Of a DNA stretch of 36,050 bases, positions 9,120 through 16,916 are shown in pieces. The position numbers and the translations under genes were made by a program. Below the pieces are notes generated by a model. The model saw only the letters and a program-made list of their open reading frames with translations. It did no database searches and was not told the origin of the DNA. Source of the DNA: Clostridia bacterium (GTDB taxonomy: Bacteria > Bacillota > Clostridia > Christensenellales > Aristaeellaceae); NCBI GenBank assembly GCA_017524725.1, contig JAFXUZ010000051.1:1-36050 (forward strand), given 5' to 3'. Within the stretch, counting starts at the first letter, position 1; each line of letters opens with the position of its first letter.

Positions 9120-10037
9120 TTAGTCCTTCCAGGCGGAGACGAAGAAGATAATATCGTTGATGGTGCGGTATTTTGAGGAGCCGAAGGCATTGATCTTCTC
9201 TCCCCGCCAGACCATCCAGGAGGAGGTGCCGCCGTCCAGGTTGTAGGCGTTCTGCACCGGGCCGAGGCTTGTGATCAGCTGGGTGAACTCTTCGATGGTC
9301 AGCCCGGTGGAATTGTTGTGGTCAGGTCCGGAGGTGACGACGCAAAGGTATTCCAGGGGAGCCGTCTGGCATATGGCCACGCGCTGGGCGCGCGCGTTGG
9401 GGCCGTAGTGGTCCCGGTCCCTGCGGTCCTGGAAGTTATCGGTGGCGACGCCGTCGACGACCAGGCCCGGGCCGAAGGAGAAGGAATTGACGACCGTGCC
9501 CTCAAAGGCGTCGATGTCGGCCTGTTTGGCTTCCCTGATGATATGGAAATCACCCTTGTCGTCGATCAGGAGCACATCGAAATAGCCCGAGGGATTGTGC
9601 CGCTTGACAGCGCCCTGGCGTACGATGAACATCCCCGCGCCGGATTTGTTGTCCCCGAAGGAATCCCCGCTGAGGGCGAACAGGGCGTTGACCCTTTTGG
9701 CCAAACGGGTCGCCTGCTGGGTGTCCTTGCCGTTGGAGGAGGCCAGGGAGGTCCTTATCTGGGTGGGGTTGGCGATGCGGATCCGGGCGGCGAGGTAATA
9801 GGAATTATACGCCCGGCCGTTTTCGATGGAAACGGAAATGGACGGGTCCTCGTAGAGCGTTTCCGACAGGTAGAAGGACGGGTTTGGTGCCTGGAACTGG
9901 GTCTCGTTTATGCCGTATTCCAGGACCTGCCCTTCGGCGCCGGCTTTTTCGCTGGTCACAAAAAAGAGCACCGACAGGCAGAACAGGAAAATGACCGTCA
10001 GGCGGACGGCGCGGGAAAGACGGGATGCCTTGCTCAT
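9120..10037 (-). CDS. Secreted phosphodiester glycosidase family (NAGPA-like) protein, copy A
   Basis: A 305-residue exported NAGPA/DUF2233 family protein. Residues 1-34 form a signal peptide (hydrophobic LTVIFLFCLSVLFFV, cleavage near AGAEG), without a lipobox. Family marks are ALSGDSF, FGPGLVVDG, AQRVAICQTAPLEYLCV, STGLTIEEF and the hallmark YNLDGGTSSWM. The Asp in the G-D-(S/Y)-F box and the LDGG box are shared with its paralogue at 7173-8105, so both copies may be active on similar substrates. The ATG at 10037 is chosen over 10103 because GGAGGAA lies just upstream and the signal peptide then starts normally. It follows the DUF6273-like gene by 19 bases and precedes an Lgt-like gene by 14. 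Confidence 0.88.
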   Translation of the reverse strand: MSKASRLSRAVRLTVIFLFCLSVLFFVTSEKAGAEGQVLEYGINETQFQAPNPSFYLSETLYEDPSISVSIENGRAYNSYYLAARIRIANPTQIRTSLASSNGKDTQQATRLAKRVNALFALSGDSFGDNKSGAGMFIVRQGAVKRHNPSGYFDVLLIDDKGDFHIIREAKQADIDAFEGTVVNSFSFGPGLVVDGVATDNFQDRRDRDHYGPNARAQRVAICQTAPLEYLCVVTSGPDHNNSTGLTIEEFTQLITSLGPVQNAYNLDGGTSSWMVWRGEKINAFGSSKYRTINDIIFFVSAWKD

Positions 10038-10056
10038 ATCATTCCTCCGGGGTCGG

Positions 10057-10866
10057 TCAGGGGGTGGGTTCCTCGTAGCGGTTGCCGGTGTAGGTGAAAA
10101 CAAAGGGGTCTTCCGCGGTGCCCTCGCCGCCGGTAACGGCGCAGCGGGTCAGGTCCAGCGTCAGCGCGGGACGGACGCCCACGCCGGTGCGGGTGTAGAC
10201 GCCCCAGCTCAGGTGGCCGTCATAACCGCACAACTGCATCATGATGTTGCCCTCCGACAGGCTCTTGAACGCCACCACCCAGTAGGGGCAGGTGTCATAT
10301 TCGCCAAACACGTACAGCTTCTGTCCCCAGTCGGGGTACATTTTGATGGATTTGGCGTAGGGGGACGCCTTGGCGCGGCGCTCCTTGTAATTGGTGCCGT
10401 AGCGTCCGGCCGAAAATCCGTAGGCCGGGGTCAGCATCTGCTCGTCGGTCAGGGGATAGATGAGCCCGTTATGGGTCTCCACCAGGGCGCCGCGGATGGG
10501 GTCGTCCCCAAGGAGGGTGTCCAGCATTTCCCCGTTCATCCAGGTGTACAAATCGCTCTGGTCATAATCCGTGATCCGCCTGAAATTGCGCTTTTCACTG
10601 TCGCGCTGGCTGGAGCATACGATGACCTGGTGCACGTCCAGGATGATATCCGAAAACAGGAGGGCCTGCCCGTTTTCCACGCTCAGTATCCACCAGAGGA
10701 CCGGCTTTTCGGTGCCGTCCGTTTCATACGGATAATTTCCCAGGACCACGTACTGGTAGTGGGGGGCACCGGTCTTTACGTAGCCCCGCAGCGTTTCGGC
10801 GCAGGCGGGGAACGCGGCGGTGAGGCAGCAGAGGACCGTAAGGATGGCGAGGAGTTTTCGGAACAT
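10057..10866 (-). CDS. Secreted DUF6273-like protein
   Basis: A 269-residue exported protein with a signal peptide (residues 1-23, ending ACA before ETLRG). The body resembles the DUF6273 domain, often found in secreted clostridial proteins: an early LGNYPYETDGTEKPVLWWIL block, a central SDLYTWMNGEML block (substrate-pocket-like W-N motif) and the late GVGVRPALTLDL block that closes the fold. The fold is thought to be related to formylglycine-generating-enzyme/C-type-lectin-like domains, suggesting ligand binding rather than catalysis, but function is unknown. A promoter-like pair lies about 110 bases upstream, so this gene may start the five-gene transcript that continues with the two hydrolase/membrane pairs. 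Confidence 0.8.
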   Translation of the reverse strand: MFRKLLAILTVLCCLTAAFPACAETLRGYVKTGAPHYQYVVLGNYPYETDGTEKPVLWWILSVENGQALLFSDIILDVHQVIVCSSQRDSEKRNFRRITDYDQSDLYTWMNGEMLDTLLGDDPIRGALVETHNGLIYPLTDEQMLTPAYGFSAGRYGTNYKERRAKASPYAKSIKMYPDWGQKLYVFGEYDTCPYWVVAFKSLSEGNIMMQLCGYDGHLSWGVYTRTGVGVRPALTLDLTRCAVTGGEGTAEDPFVFTYTGNRYEEPTP

Positions 10867-10976
10867 GGACAGAGATTCCTCCTAATCTGATAACCGGGTC
10901 CGGGTAAGGACGCCTCTCATGATGTCCGGACGGGGCGGAACACGAAAAAAGCTTCTGTTTGGAAAAAGCAAACATA

Positions 10977-11005
10977 ATGGTAACACGGGCGCCTGCCTTT
11001 GTCAA
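10977..11005 (-). promoter_or_regulatory. Promoter of the five-gene minus-strand operon
   Basis: On the minus strand TTGACA (11005-11000), a 17-base spacer and TACCAT (10982-10977, four of six matches). It lies just after the end of the cadherin-like gene and before the DUF6273-like gene, leaving a leader of about 100 bases. Confidence 0.6.
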
Positions 11006-11021
11006 ATGATACGGATACGCA

Positions 11022-11726
11022 TTAGTAGGCGGGACTGTAGGGAAGGACGGCGACGATCTCATCCTCGATGTACAGTATCCGGTACATGGCGTCGGGGTCT
11101 TCGTTGTAAACGCTCAGGAACCCGTACACGTCCCTCAGCTGCCGGGCCGCGCCGCCAGAAGAGCAGTAATAGACGCAGTCGCAGCTGACGGGGTAATGAT
11201 AAAGGTAGGAAGAATCGTTCAGGTAGGTCGAGCGGCTGCCGTCCGCATAGGAGGAGGAGCGGTAGTTGACGGTGACCAGGTCCGCCGCAATGTACCACAC
11301 GCCGCCGCTTTCATACACCGAACGGATGTAGCCCGCGGAGCTGCGGGTGCGTTTTTCACTGGGCCTCCGCTGTACAAAGACCGTATATACCGCCGATCCC
11401 GTGGTGTTGGACACCCGCACCGTCACGCAGACCGGTCCGTCCGAAAGGGGGACCCTGGCGGAGGCGGTGCCGGAGGGGACGTACTCCCCGTTGACGGTGG
11501 CGTAACAGCCGCCGGGGACTGTCGGTATAAAGGAGATCCCGGTCTCCGATGAGGCCACGGTGACCAGGTAGGACCGGGTGTAGGGGTCGAAGGAGGGAGG
11601 CGAGGAAACGGCGGTCCCCTCACAGGAGTGGCTCAGCATGGTGAGCACCGGAGCGATATCGGCCTTTGCGGCGGAAAAAAGCATCAGCAGGCAGAGGGCC
11701 GCGGGAAGGAACGCGTTCTTTTTCAT
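11022..11726 (-). CDS. Secreted protein with cadherin-like beta-sandwich domain
   Basis: A 234-residue exported protein. Residues 1-22 form a signal peptide (MKKNAFLPAALCLLMLFSA, then AKA). Residues of about 38-120 match the bacterial cadherin-like domain (PF12733 type): FDPYTRSYLVTV, a YATVNGEYVPSG strand, a VPLSDGPVCVTVRV strand and the closing VYTVFVQRR. The C-terminal half is Tyr/Ser-rich with two nearby cysteines (CDCVYYC) and is not recognised. The ATG at 11726 is preferred over the GTG at 11732 because AAGGAGGT leaves about seven bases before the ATG and would abut the GTG. It is probably a surface or binding protein associated with the operon downstream; whether it shares the transcript is unclear because a promoter follows it. 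Confidence 0.75.
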   Translation of the reverse strand: MKKNAFLPAALCLLMLFSAAKADIAPVLTMLSHSCEGTAVSSPPSFDPYTRSYLVTVASSETGISFIPTVPGGCYATVNGEYVPSGTASARVPLSDGPVCVTVRVSNTTGSAVYTVFVQRRPSEKRTRSSAGYIRSVYESGGVWYIAADLVTVNYRSSSYADGSRSTYLNDSSYLYHYPVSCDCVYYCSSGGAARQLRDVYGFLSVYNEDPDAMYRILYIEDEIVAVLPYSPAY

Positions 11727-11828
11727 GTGCACACCTCCTTAAAGTCCGGTATCCTTGTCTATTTCAGTATAAAAACGTAAACTCCTGCCCTTTTTGTTCC
11801 GGGAAATGGGGAAAAAATATAAAAAAAT

Positions 11829-11858
11829 AAGTCCGGGCTGGTCCGTGCGGGCTTTTTT
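11829..11858. terminator. Bidirectional terminator-like hairpin between divergent genes
   Basis: AAGTCCG (11829-11835) pairs with CGGGCTT (11848-11854, one G-U), with TTTTTT on the right and an A-run on the left, so it has T-runs on both strands. Its place between two divergent genes is odd for a terminator; it could attenuate the LCP gene. Confidence 0.5.
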
Positions 11859-11924
11859 ATGTTACTATTGTGGGGCCTGCGCCCGGGACGCGGCGGAGAA
11901 AACGGCAAATACCCGGAGGATGGG

Positions 11925-12812
11925 ATGGAAAAGGATATCATGACAAAACGAGTGTGCGTTTTACGTCACAGGCCTTTTTTGTACGGGCCCGCATCAGGCC
12001 GCGGGATGAGGATGATCTGCCGGGCAGTGGCATGCGTCCTGCTTTTATGCGTGCTGGGAACATCGCGCGCCGAAACAGTGCCGGAGGGGATCGTCAACGT
12101 TCTGCTGCTGGGGGTGGACCGGAATGAAAGCGCCGCCCGGGCCGGGGCGGTCCTGATCCTGACGGCGGATACGGTCCGCGGCGGGATCCGCATGACCAAC
12201 GTGTCGGCGGACCTGCGTCCCGAGACCGGGGGCGGGACGGTGTCGTCGATATACGATTCCGGCGGGGCGGAAGGCGTCGCCCGGGCGCTGTCAAACCTGC
12301 TGGGGGTGGAGATCCAAAGGTATGTGGCCGTGGACCGGGCCGGCTTCAGCGCTGCGGTGGACGCCTGCGGGGGCGTGGAGATCGACCTGGGGGATGAGGA
12401 GGCGCAGGCGCTGTCCGAAATGTGCGGCGAGGACGTGCCTTCGGGACTCAGGAAGCTGAACGGCGAGCAGGCCCTGTGCTATGTCCGGATCAGGGGAGCC
12501 GGCTCCGGCGAACGCAGACAGCGGGTCTTTTTGTGGGCCATGGCGGAAAAAGCGCTGAGCCTTTCATCTCCCGGCAGGATCCTGGACCTGGCGGAGCGCC
12601 TGCTTCCCTATGTGACCACCAACCTGCCTGCCATGGACCTGATCACCATCACGGTGGCGGCGCTGATGGGCGAGGGAGGGAGCCCGGAAAGCTGCGTCCT
12701 TCCGGAAGACGGGGAATATGCCTCCGCGGACGGCGCCGCCGAGCTTCTGGATATGGAGGCGGCGGCGGAAAGGATACGCGCCTTCATATACTACGGCAGG
12801 CGGGGAAATTAA
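11925..12812 (+). CDS. Diverged LytR-CpsA-Psr (LCP) family protein
   Basis: LCP proteins attach teichoic acids or other glycopolymers to peptidoglycan outside the cell. This 295-residue protein has an N-terminal membrane or signal segment (about residues 31-49, VACVLLLCVLG, then TSRAE) and LCP landmarks: NVLLLGVDRN, a GG-x-x-x-x-A-x-x-x-LLG segment, YVAVDRAGFSAAVDACGGVEI, LNGEQALCYVRIR and GERRQRVFLWAMAEKA. It departs from typical LCP at the active-site Arg/Asp positions: the usual RSDTM reads ARAGAV and the IPRDT box reads SADLRPE. Activity may be reduced or changed. The ATG at 11925 has a GGAGG site five bases upstream; 11940 is also possible. It converges on the large Ig-like protein gene. 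Confidence 0.75.
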   Translation: MEKDIMTKRVCVLRHRPFLYGPASGRGMRMICRAVACVLLLCVLGTSRAETVPEGIVNVLLLGVDRNESAARAGAVLILTADTVRGGIRMTNVSADLRPETGGGTVSSIYDSGGAEGVARALSNLLGVEIQRYVAVDRAGFSAAVDACGGVEIDLGDEEAQALSEMCGEDVPSGLRKLNGEQALCYVRIRGAGSGERRQRVFLWAMAEKALSLSSPGRILDLAERLLPYVTTNLPAMDLITITVAALMGEGGSPESCVLPEDGEYASADGAAELLDMEAAAERIRAFIYYGRRGN

Positions 12813-12928
12813 GGAACGGGAAAACGGGACGCGGATGTTCCTTCCTGCCGTCACCAGCACCCGGATACCATGAGAGTGCGGCTTTTCCCAAACACGATCC
12901 CCTTATCGGGATCAGGCAAAAGAGAAAT

Positions 12929-12969
12929 AAAAAAACTGCGGGGCGGGCGCTATCGCGCCTGCCCCGCAG
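12929..12969 (-). terminator. Intrinsic terminator of the Ig-like protein gene
   Basis: On the minus strand CTGCGGGGC (12969-12961) pairs with GCCCCGCAG (12944-12936), extended inside by GGCGC/GCGCC, followed by seven T (12935-12929). Confidence 0.93.
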
Positions 12970-12989
12970 CTTATGGAACGGATTGATTA

Positions 12990-15866
12990 TCAGTCTGCTT
13001 CGATCTCGGGGACGGTCGGGATGACCGGGACGGAGGGGGAGATCTCAGGATTGAAGGCGGGCTCAAGATCCGGAGCGACGACCTCGATCAGTTCCTCGGG
13101 CAGGTTGCAGACGACGTATTCACTCTGCTCGACCTGGGAGACGATGCCGCTGCCGTCCACCATGAGAGCCTGCACGGTGGCGTAATAGTTGCCGGTCTCG
13201 TCCAGGTAGACCGAGAAGGAACCCTTGTGGGTCACGTTATCGATCATCAGGGTGGTGACGGCGCCGTTGACCTTGTACACCTGATAGCTGATGATGTAGT
13301 CTTCGGTCTGGCTGGAAACGGTGTAGGACCAGGTGACCAGCTGCGGGGAGAAGATCTTGGTCTTGCTGACAGTGGGGACCGAGATGATCAGGTCGGAGAT
13401 GATCAGCGGGATCTGGGAGACCTGGGTCTCGGAGCTTTCCGCGGGCTTGCACTTGGTGCCGGTGGAATCCATCGCGTACACCTTCAGGGTGTAGTAGCCG
13501 GGATTGTTGGGAACATAGGAGATGGGGGAATCGTCGGAGGCGGAGGACATCTTCATGATCTTTTCCGCCTGGTAAATGGCGTAGAACACCATGTAATTGC
13601 CGATGTTGCCGGTAACGTTGAAGGTCCAGGTGATCGTATTGCCCACCAGGCAGGAGGTCGTATCCGGGACGGGAACGGTCACGGCCAGGGCGGTGTTGGG
13701 CGCGGGCTTCATCGTGACGACGTCGCTTGTGTACCAGCCGGTGGAGCCCAGGTCGTCCGTGCCCTGCACCTCGACGTAATACTTGCCGACGCCGGTGAAG
13801 GAGTCAGTGATGGTCGGGGATGTCACGTTGCCGCTGGCGATCTGGATGGTCGTGGAGGAGCCGGCGGGCGTGAACATGATCCTGTAGTCGGCGCTCCAGG
13901 AGCCGGTGACGTTCTTCACCCCGAAAAGCCAGGTGATCGCGGAGGACGAGACCACTTCGGTGGATACGGCGTGCAGGTTGGTGATGATCATGCTGGTAGT
14001 GGAACCCGCAGCTACGGTGACCGGCGCGCCGGCGAAGAAGGCTGCGGCCCGGGGAGTATCGTCCGTGGCGATCAGGGCGATGGTGTAGGTGTCGCCCTTG
14101 GGCAGGAAGACCTTGACGGAGGAGGAAGCGGTATTGCCGGAAACCGTGGTGATAAGCGAGCCGCTTGCCACGCTGCCGTTGAGGGCGCCGATGACTTCAT
14201 AGGTGAAATTCACCTTGCCCATGGGATTCCCGCCCAGGGTGAAAAGCCATTCGCCGTAACCGGGGCCGTCCAGGGCTGCCTTCACGGGCGCTACGCTGGT
14301 GAAGGAAAGCGCGCCGGAATAGGAATAATCCACAAGGCCGCCGGAGATGGAGCAGGTCTGGTGCGTTACCTGATCCTCAGAGAAGATGGAAATGGTGTAG
14401 ACGCCGAATTCGCCGGTCTTGACCGTGTATTTGACGATATAGCCGGAGAAGCCGGAAACGGTCTTCACGGGATTGCCGTCGCGGTAGATGGTATAGGTGG
14501 TCTTGAGGCCGCCCTTGTTGTTGTGGTGCTGCCAGGTCCAGGTGATCGTGCCTCCCGTGGTCATTTTGCTGGGAGAGCCGACCAGGTCGGACAGGTACAG
14601 GGACGTGCCGTCATAAACGACGATGGCGTCGGTCAGCTGGAAGGGGAAGGAGATGGTGTACTGCCCCTTGGAGTCGACGGCATAGGCCTCAATGGTGTAA
14701 AGGCCGGTGTCCTCGGCGAAATAGGTCACCGTCACGCTGCTTCCCGTGGTGGTTACGGAGGAGGAGTAGAACGCCATGCCGTTCTTTGAGATGGTGTAGA
14801 AGACAGTCTTGGTGCCCTGGCCGCCGGTAAGGCCGATCTTCCAGCCGATGGTGTTCCCCGTTTTTGCCGTGGTGGCGGTGCGGGTAATGCCGGAGATGTC
14901 AAAGGGGGTGGGGAGCGTCACCGTGACGTCGACCGTGGTGACCTCGCCGGTGGACTGGCTGGACTGATCCCAGACTTCACAGGAGAAATGATAGATGCCG
15001 GAAGCCGTGGGTTCGTAGGAAACGGAGGCGGTGGAGGTATCGAAGGAATCGATCATGGAGGCGCCCTGGTATACCTTCCAATAATAGTGCAGGTTCTTGT
15101 AGCCGCCGTTCGCCTTGGCGGTCACGGTCACCTTCTCGCCCAGTTCGATCAGGGCGGAGGAGACGGTGAGGCTTTCCATCACCAGCGGAGGCGCGTAGGC
15201 GCTTACCAGGTAGCCGGTGTCGTACCAGAAGGAGGTGCCCACATCGTCGGTACCGCGTACGCAGAGCCTGTAATCGCCGGGCTCGTTCAGGTTGTAGGCG
15301 AAGATGGGGGTGGGACGGATGGTGTTGATGACCAGGTCGTCGCTCTTGCGGTACAGGGAGTATTCGTAGCTTACGCCGCCGGTGGCGCCGCTGGCGCCGA
15401 TCCCGCCGGTCTCGCCGTAGACGGTCCACTGGACGGTGGAGCCGATCTGGACCAGGGTGGCGTTGGGGGTCACATTGCCGATGCGGGGGCCGGTGCCCAC
15501 GACGACGATGGCCTTGCTGATATAGGCGGTGGACACGTAATTGTATTTGGTGTCCTGCGCCACGACCTGCAGGTAATAGGTGCCGGTCTCGGTGAACTGG
15601 ATGCTGTAGCTGCCGGGGGTCTTGGGCAGGTAATCATATCCGCTCCCCGAGGGGGTGTTTTTGTACAGCGTGTAGATAAATTCGTAATTGCCGCTGCCGC
15701 CCGTCACCAGCGGGGTCCATGTCATGGTGTTGCCCACGGCGGGGGTCCCGAACACGGTGAGGCCGGTGATCTTGATAGAAGCCGCTCCGGCCGTCACGGG
15801 CGCCGACAAAAGCATGGTCAGCAGCATGACGGGGATGAGCAGCCGTGCGATCCCTTTGCGAAGCAT
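12990..15866 (-). CDS. Large secreted protein of about nine Ig-like domains
   Basis: A 958-residue exported protein. Residues 1-28 are a signal peptide (ends AGAAS). The rest is about nine tandem beta-sandwich domains of 95-100 residues each (starting near 31, 126, 231, 331, 431, 526, 626, 726 and 826). Each has an early G-x-x-(I/V)-x-W strand after a (V/T)-G-N-T-type turn, a central (Y/F)-x-(I/V)-Y strand and a closing G-x-Y-x-(I/L/V) strand followed by a D-x-x-G turn, as in PKD/Y_Y_Y-type Ig-like domains. The C-terminus is a Pro/Glu-rich tail (NPEISPSVPVIP) without LPxTG or membrane anchor. It is likely an adhesin or binding scaffold. GGAAGGAGAG precedes the ATG, an extended -10 lies upstream and a strong terminator follows, so it is transcribed alone. 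Confidence 0.82.
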   Translation of the reverse strand: MLRKGIARLLIPVMLLTMLLSAPVTAGAASIKITGLTVFGTPAVGNTMTWTPLVTGGSGNYEFIYTLYKNTPSGSGYDYLPKTPGSYSIQFTETGTYYLQVVAQDTKYNYVSTAYISKAIVVVGTGPRIGNVTPNATLVQIGSTVQWTVYGETGGIGASGATGGVSYEYSLYRKSDDLVINTIRPTPIFAYNLNEPGDYRLCVRGTDDVGTSFWYDTGYLVSAYAPPLVMESLTVSSALIELGEKVTVTAKANGGYKNLHYYWKVYQGASMIDSFDTSTASVSYEPTASGIYHFSCEVWDQSSQSTGEVTTVDVTVTLPTPFDISGITRTATTAKTGNTIGWKIGLTGGQGTKTVFYTISKNGMAFYSSSVTTTGSSVTVTYFAEDTGLYTIEAYAVDSKGQYTISFPFQLTDAIVVYDGTSLYLSDLVGSPSKMTTGGTITWTWQHHNNKGGLKTTYTIYRDGNPVKTVSGFSGYIVKYTVKTGEFGVYTISIFSEDQVTHQTCSISGGLVDYSYSGALSFTSVAPVKAALDGPGYGEWLFTLGGNPMGKVNFTYEVIGALNGSVASGSLITTVSGNTASSSVKVFLPKGDTYTIALIATDDTPRAAAFFAGAPVTVAAGSTTSMIITNLHAVSTEVVSSSAITWLFGVKNVTGSWSADYRIMFTPAGSSTTIQIASGNVTSPTITDSFTGVGKYYVEVQGTDDLGSTGWYTSDVVTMKPAPNTALAVTVPVPDTTSCLVGNTITWTFNVTGNIGNYMVFYAIYQAEKIMKMSSASDDSPISYVPNNPGYYTLKVYAMDSTGTKCKPAESSETQVSQIPLIISDLIISVPTVSKTKIFSPQLVTWSYTVSSQTEDYIISYQVYKVNGAVTTLMIDNVTHKGSFSVYLDETGNYYATVQALMVDGSGIVSQVEQSEYVVCNLPEELIEVVAPDLEPAFNPEISPSVPVIPTVPEIEAD

Positions 15867-15908
15867 AAGATCTCTCCTTCCTTAACGATAGAAATAGTTA
15901 CTAAAATA

Positions 15909-15917
15909 ATTATAGCA
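15909..15917 (-). promoter_or_regulatory. Extended -10 promoter of the Ig-like protein gene
   Basis: On the minus strand TGCTATAAT (15917-15909) is a perfect extended -10, about 43 bases before the start codon. No good -35 is visible, as is usual for extended -10 promoters. Confidence 0.65.
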
Positions 15918-16032
15918 TAAAACACCGGAAATGCTATTGCGCAAACATGACAAAATGAGATAATGAATGTAACCACTCGGCAACAATTGTAATCTTTGCT
16001 CAATTTTTTTCAGGAACAGGGGGGAAAAGAAT

Positions 16033-16860
16033 ATGGGCGGGAAAGCCCTGTTTTTCGATCTGGACGGGACGCTGTGGGACCGGGAGGAACGCATTCCCCC
16101 GGGGACGGTACGGGCCCTGGAAAAGGCGCGCCGGGCGGGCTGCCTGGTGTTCGTGAATACCGGAAGGACCCGCTCCTTCGCGCTCCGGCCGGCGCTTTTC
16201 GGTATCGGCCTGGACGGCATGGTCACCGGCTGCGGCACCCGGGCGGAGGTCCGGCGCCCCGGGGACGCACGATTGTCCCTGAAGATAGGGGAAGCGCGCG
16301 TCCTGTACGAAAAGGTCCTGCCCTGCGGCCTCCTGGAGCCTATGATCGACGGCCTGGAAGCCCACGGCTTCCGGGTGCTGCTGGAGGGGACGGACTTTAT
16401 GTACGCCGACATGGCGGCCTTCAGGGACGACCCTTACATGGCCTCGGTGGAAAAACGCGCCGGGGACGTCCTTAAGGACCTGAAAGGGGAGAGGGGAAGG
16501 TGGCGGGCGTCGAAGATGACCTGCGACATGCGCCTTTCCCCGGACCGGGAGGAGGTCCTGTCCCGCCTTGCGGGGGAATGGAACCTGTTCCGGCACGGCG
16601 GGGATGTATGCGAGATCGTGCCCGCGGGGCACGACAAGGCCGCAGGCATGCGCCTGGTGTGCTCTCTTCTCGGGATCCCCATGGCGGACACCGTGGCCTT
16701 TGGAGACGGGGCCAACGACGTGGACATGCTCCTGGGCGCCGGGTATGGCGTATGCATGGGCGGCGGGGATGCGGAGGCCCTGGCGGCGGCGGACATGGCG
16801 GCGCCGCCCGTTGATGAGGGCGGCGTGGAAGAAGCGCTCAGGCGGCTGGGACTTTGCTGA
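16033..16860 (+). CDS. HAD-family hydrolase, Cof/YidA type
   Basis: A cytoplasmic haloacid-dehalogenase-superfamily phosphatase, probably acting on sugar phosphates or nucleotides. The 275-residue length suits the Cof (IIB) subfamily. Motif I is FFDLDGTLWD with nucleophile Asp9 and acid Asp11, motif II is FVNTGRT, motif III is the Lys in GHDKAAG and motif IV is AFGDGANDVDML. The cap domain fills about residues 80-185. An AGGGGGG site precedes the ATG. The gene stands alone between the divergent Ig-like protein gene and the convergent GntR regulator, so context does not point to a substrate. Confidence 0.93.
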   Translation: MGGKALFFDLDGTLWDREERIPPGTVRALEKARRAGCLVFVNTGRTRSFALRPALFGIGLDGMVTGCGTRAEVRRPGDARLSLKIGEARVLYEKVLPCGLLEPMIDGLEAHGFRVLLEGTDFMYADMAAFRDDPYMASVEKRAGDVLKDLKGERGRWRASKMTCDMRLSPDREEVLSRLAGEWNLFRHGGDVCEIVPAGHDKAAGMRLVCSLLGIPMADTVAFGDGANDVDMLLGAGYGVCMGGGDAEALAAADMAAPPVDEGGVEEALRRLGLC

Positions 16861-16916
16861 CGCCCTTTGCGCCTGTGCCGGCGCGCGCGGCGCTGCGATA
16901 AAAACGAAAGTGATCG

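Noticed and set aside
10919..10980. Weak hairpin TGTTTG/CAAACA with a T-run on the minus strand after the cadherin-like gene
   Set aside because: The stem is only six base pairs and the T-run begins five bases later. It could be a weak terminator but overlaps the predicted transcribed leader, so I did not list it.
12896..12913. Small hairpin GATCCC/GGGATC in the gap between the LCP gene and the Ig-like protein gene
   Set aside because: No T-run follows on either strand, and the strong terminator at 12929-12969 already explains the minus-strand gene. It is not convincing as the LCP terminator.
16861..16916. GC-rich palindromic stretch between the HAD and GntR genes
   Set aside because: Several short, competing pairings are possible but none has a T-run, so I could not assign a terminator.
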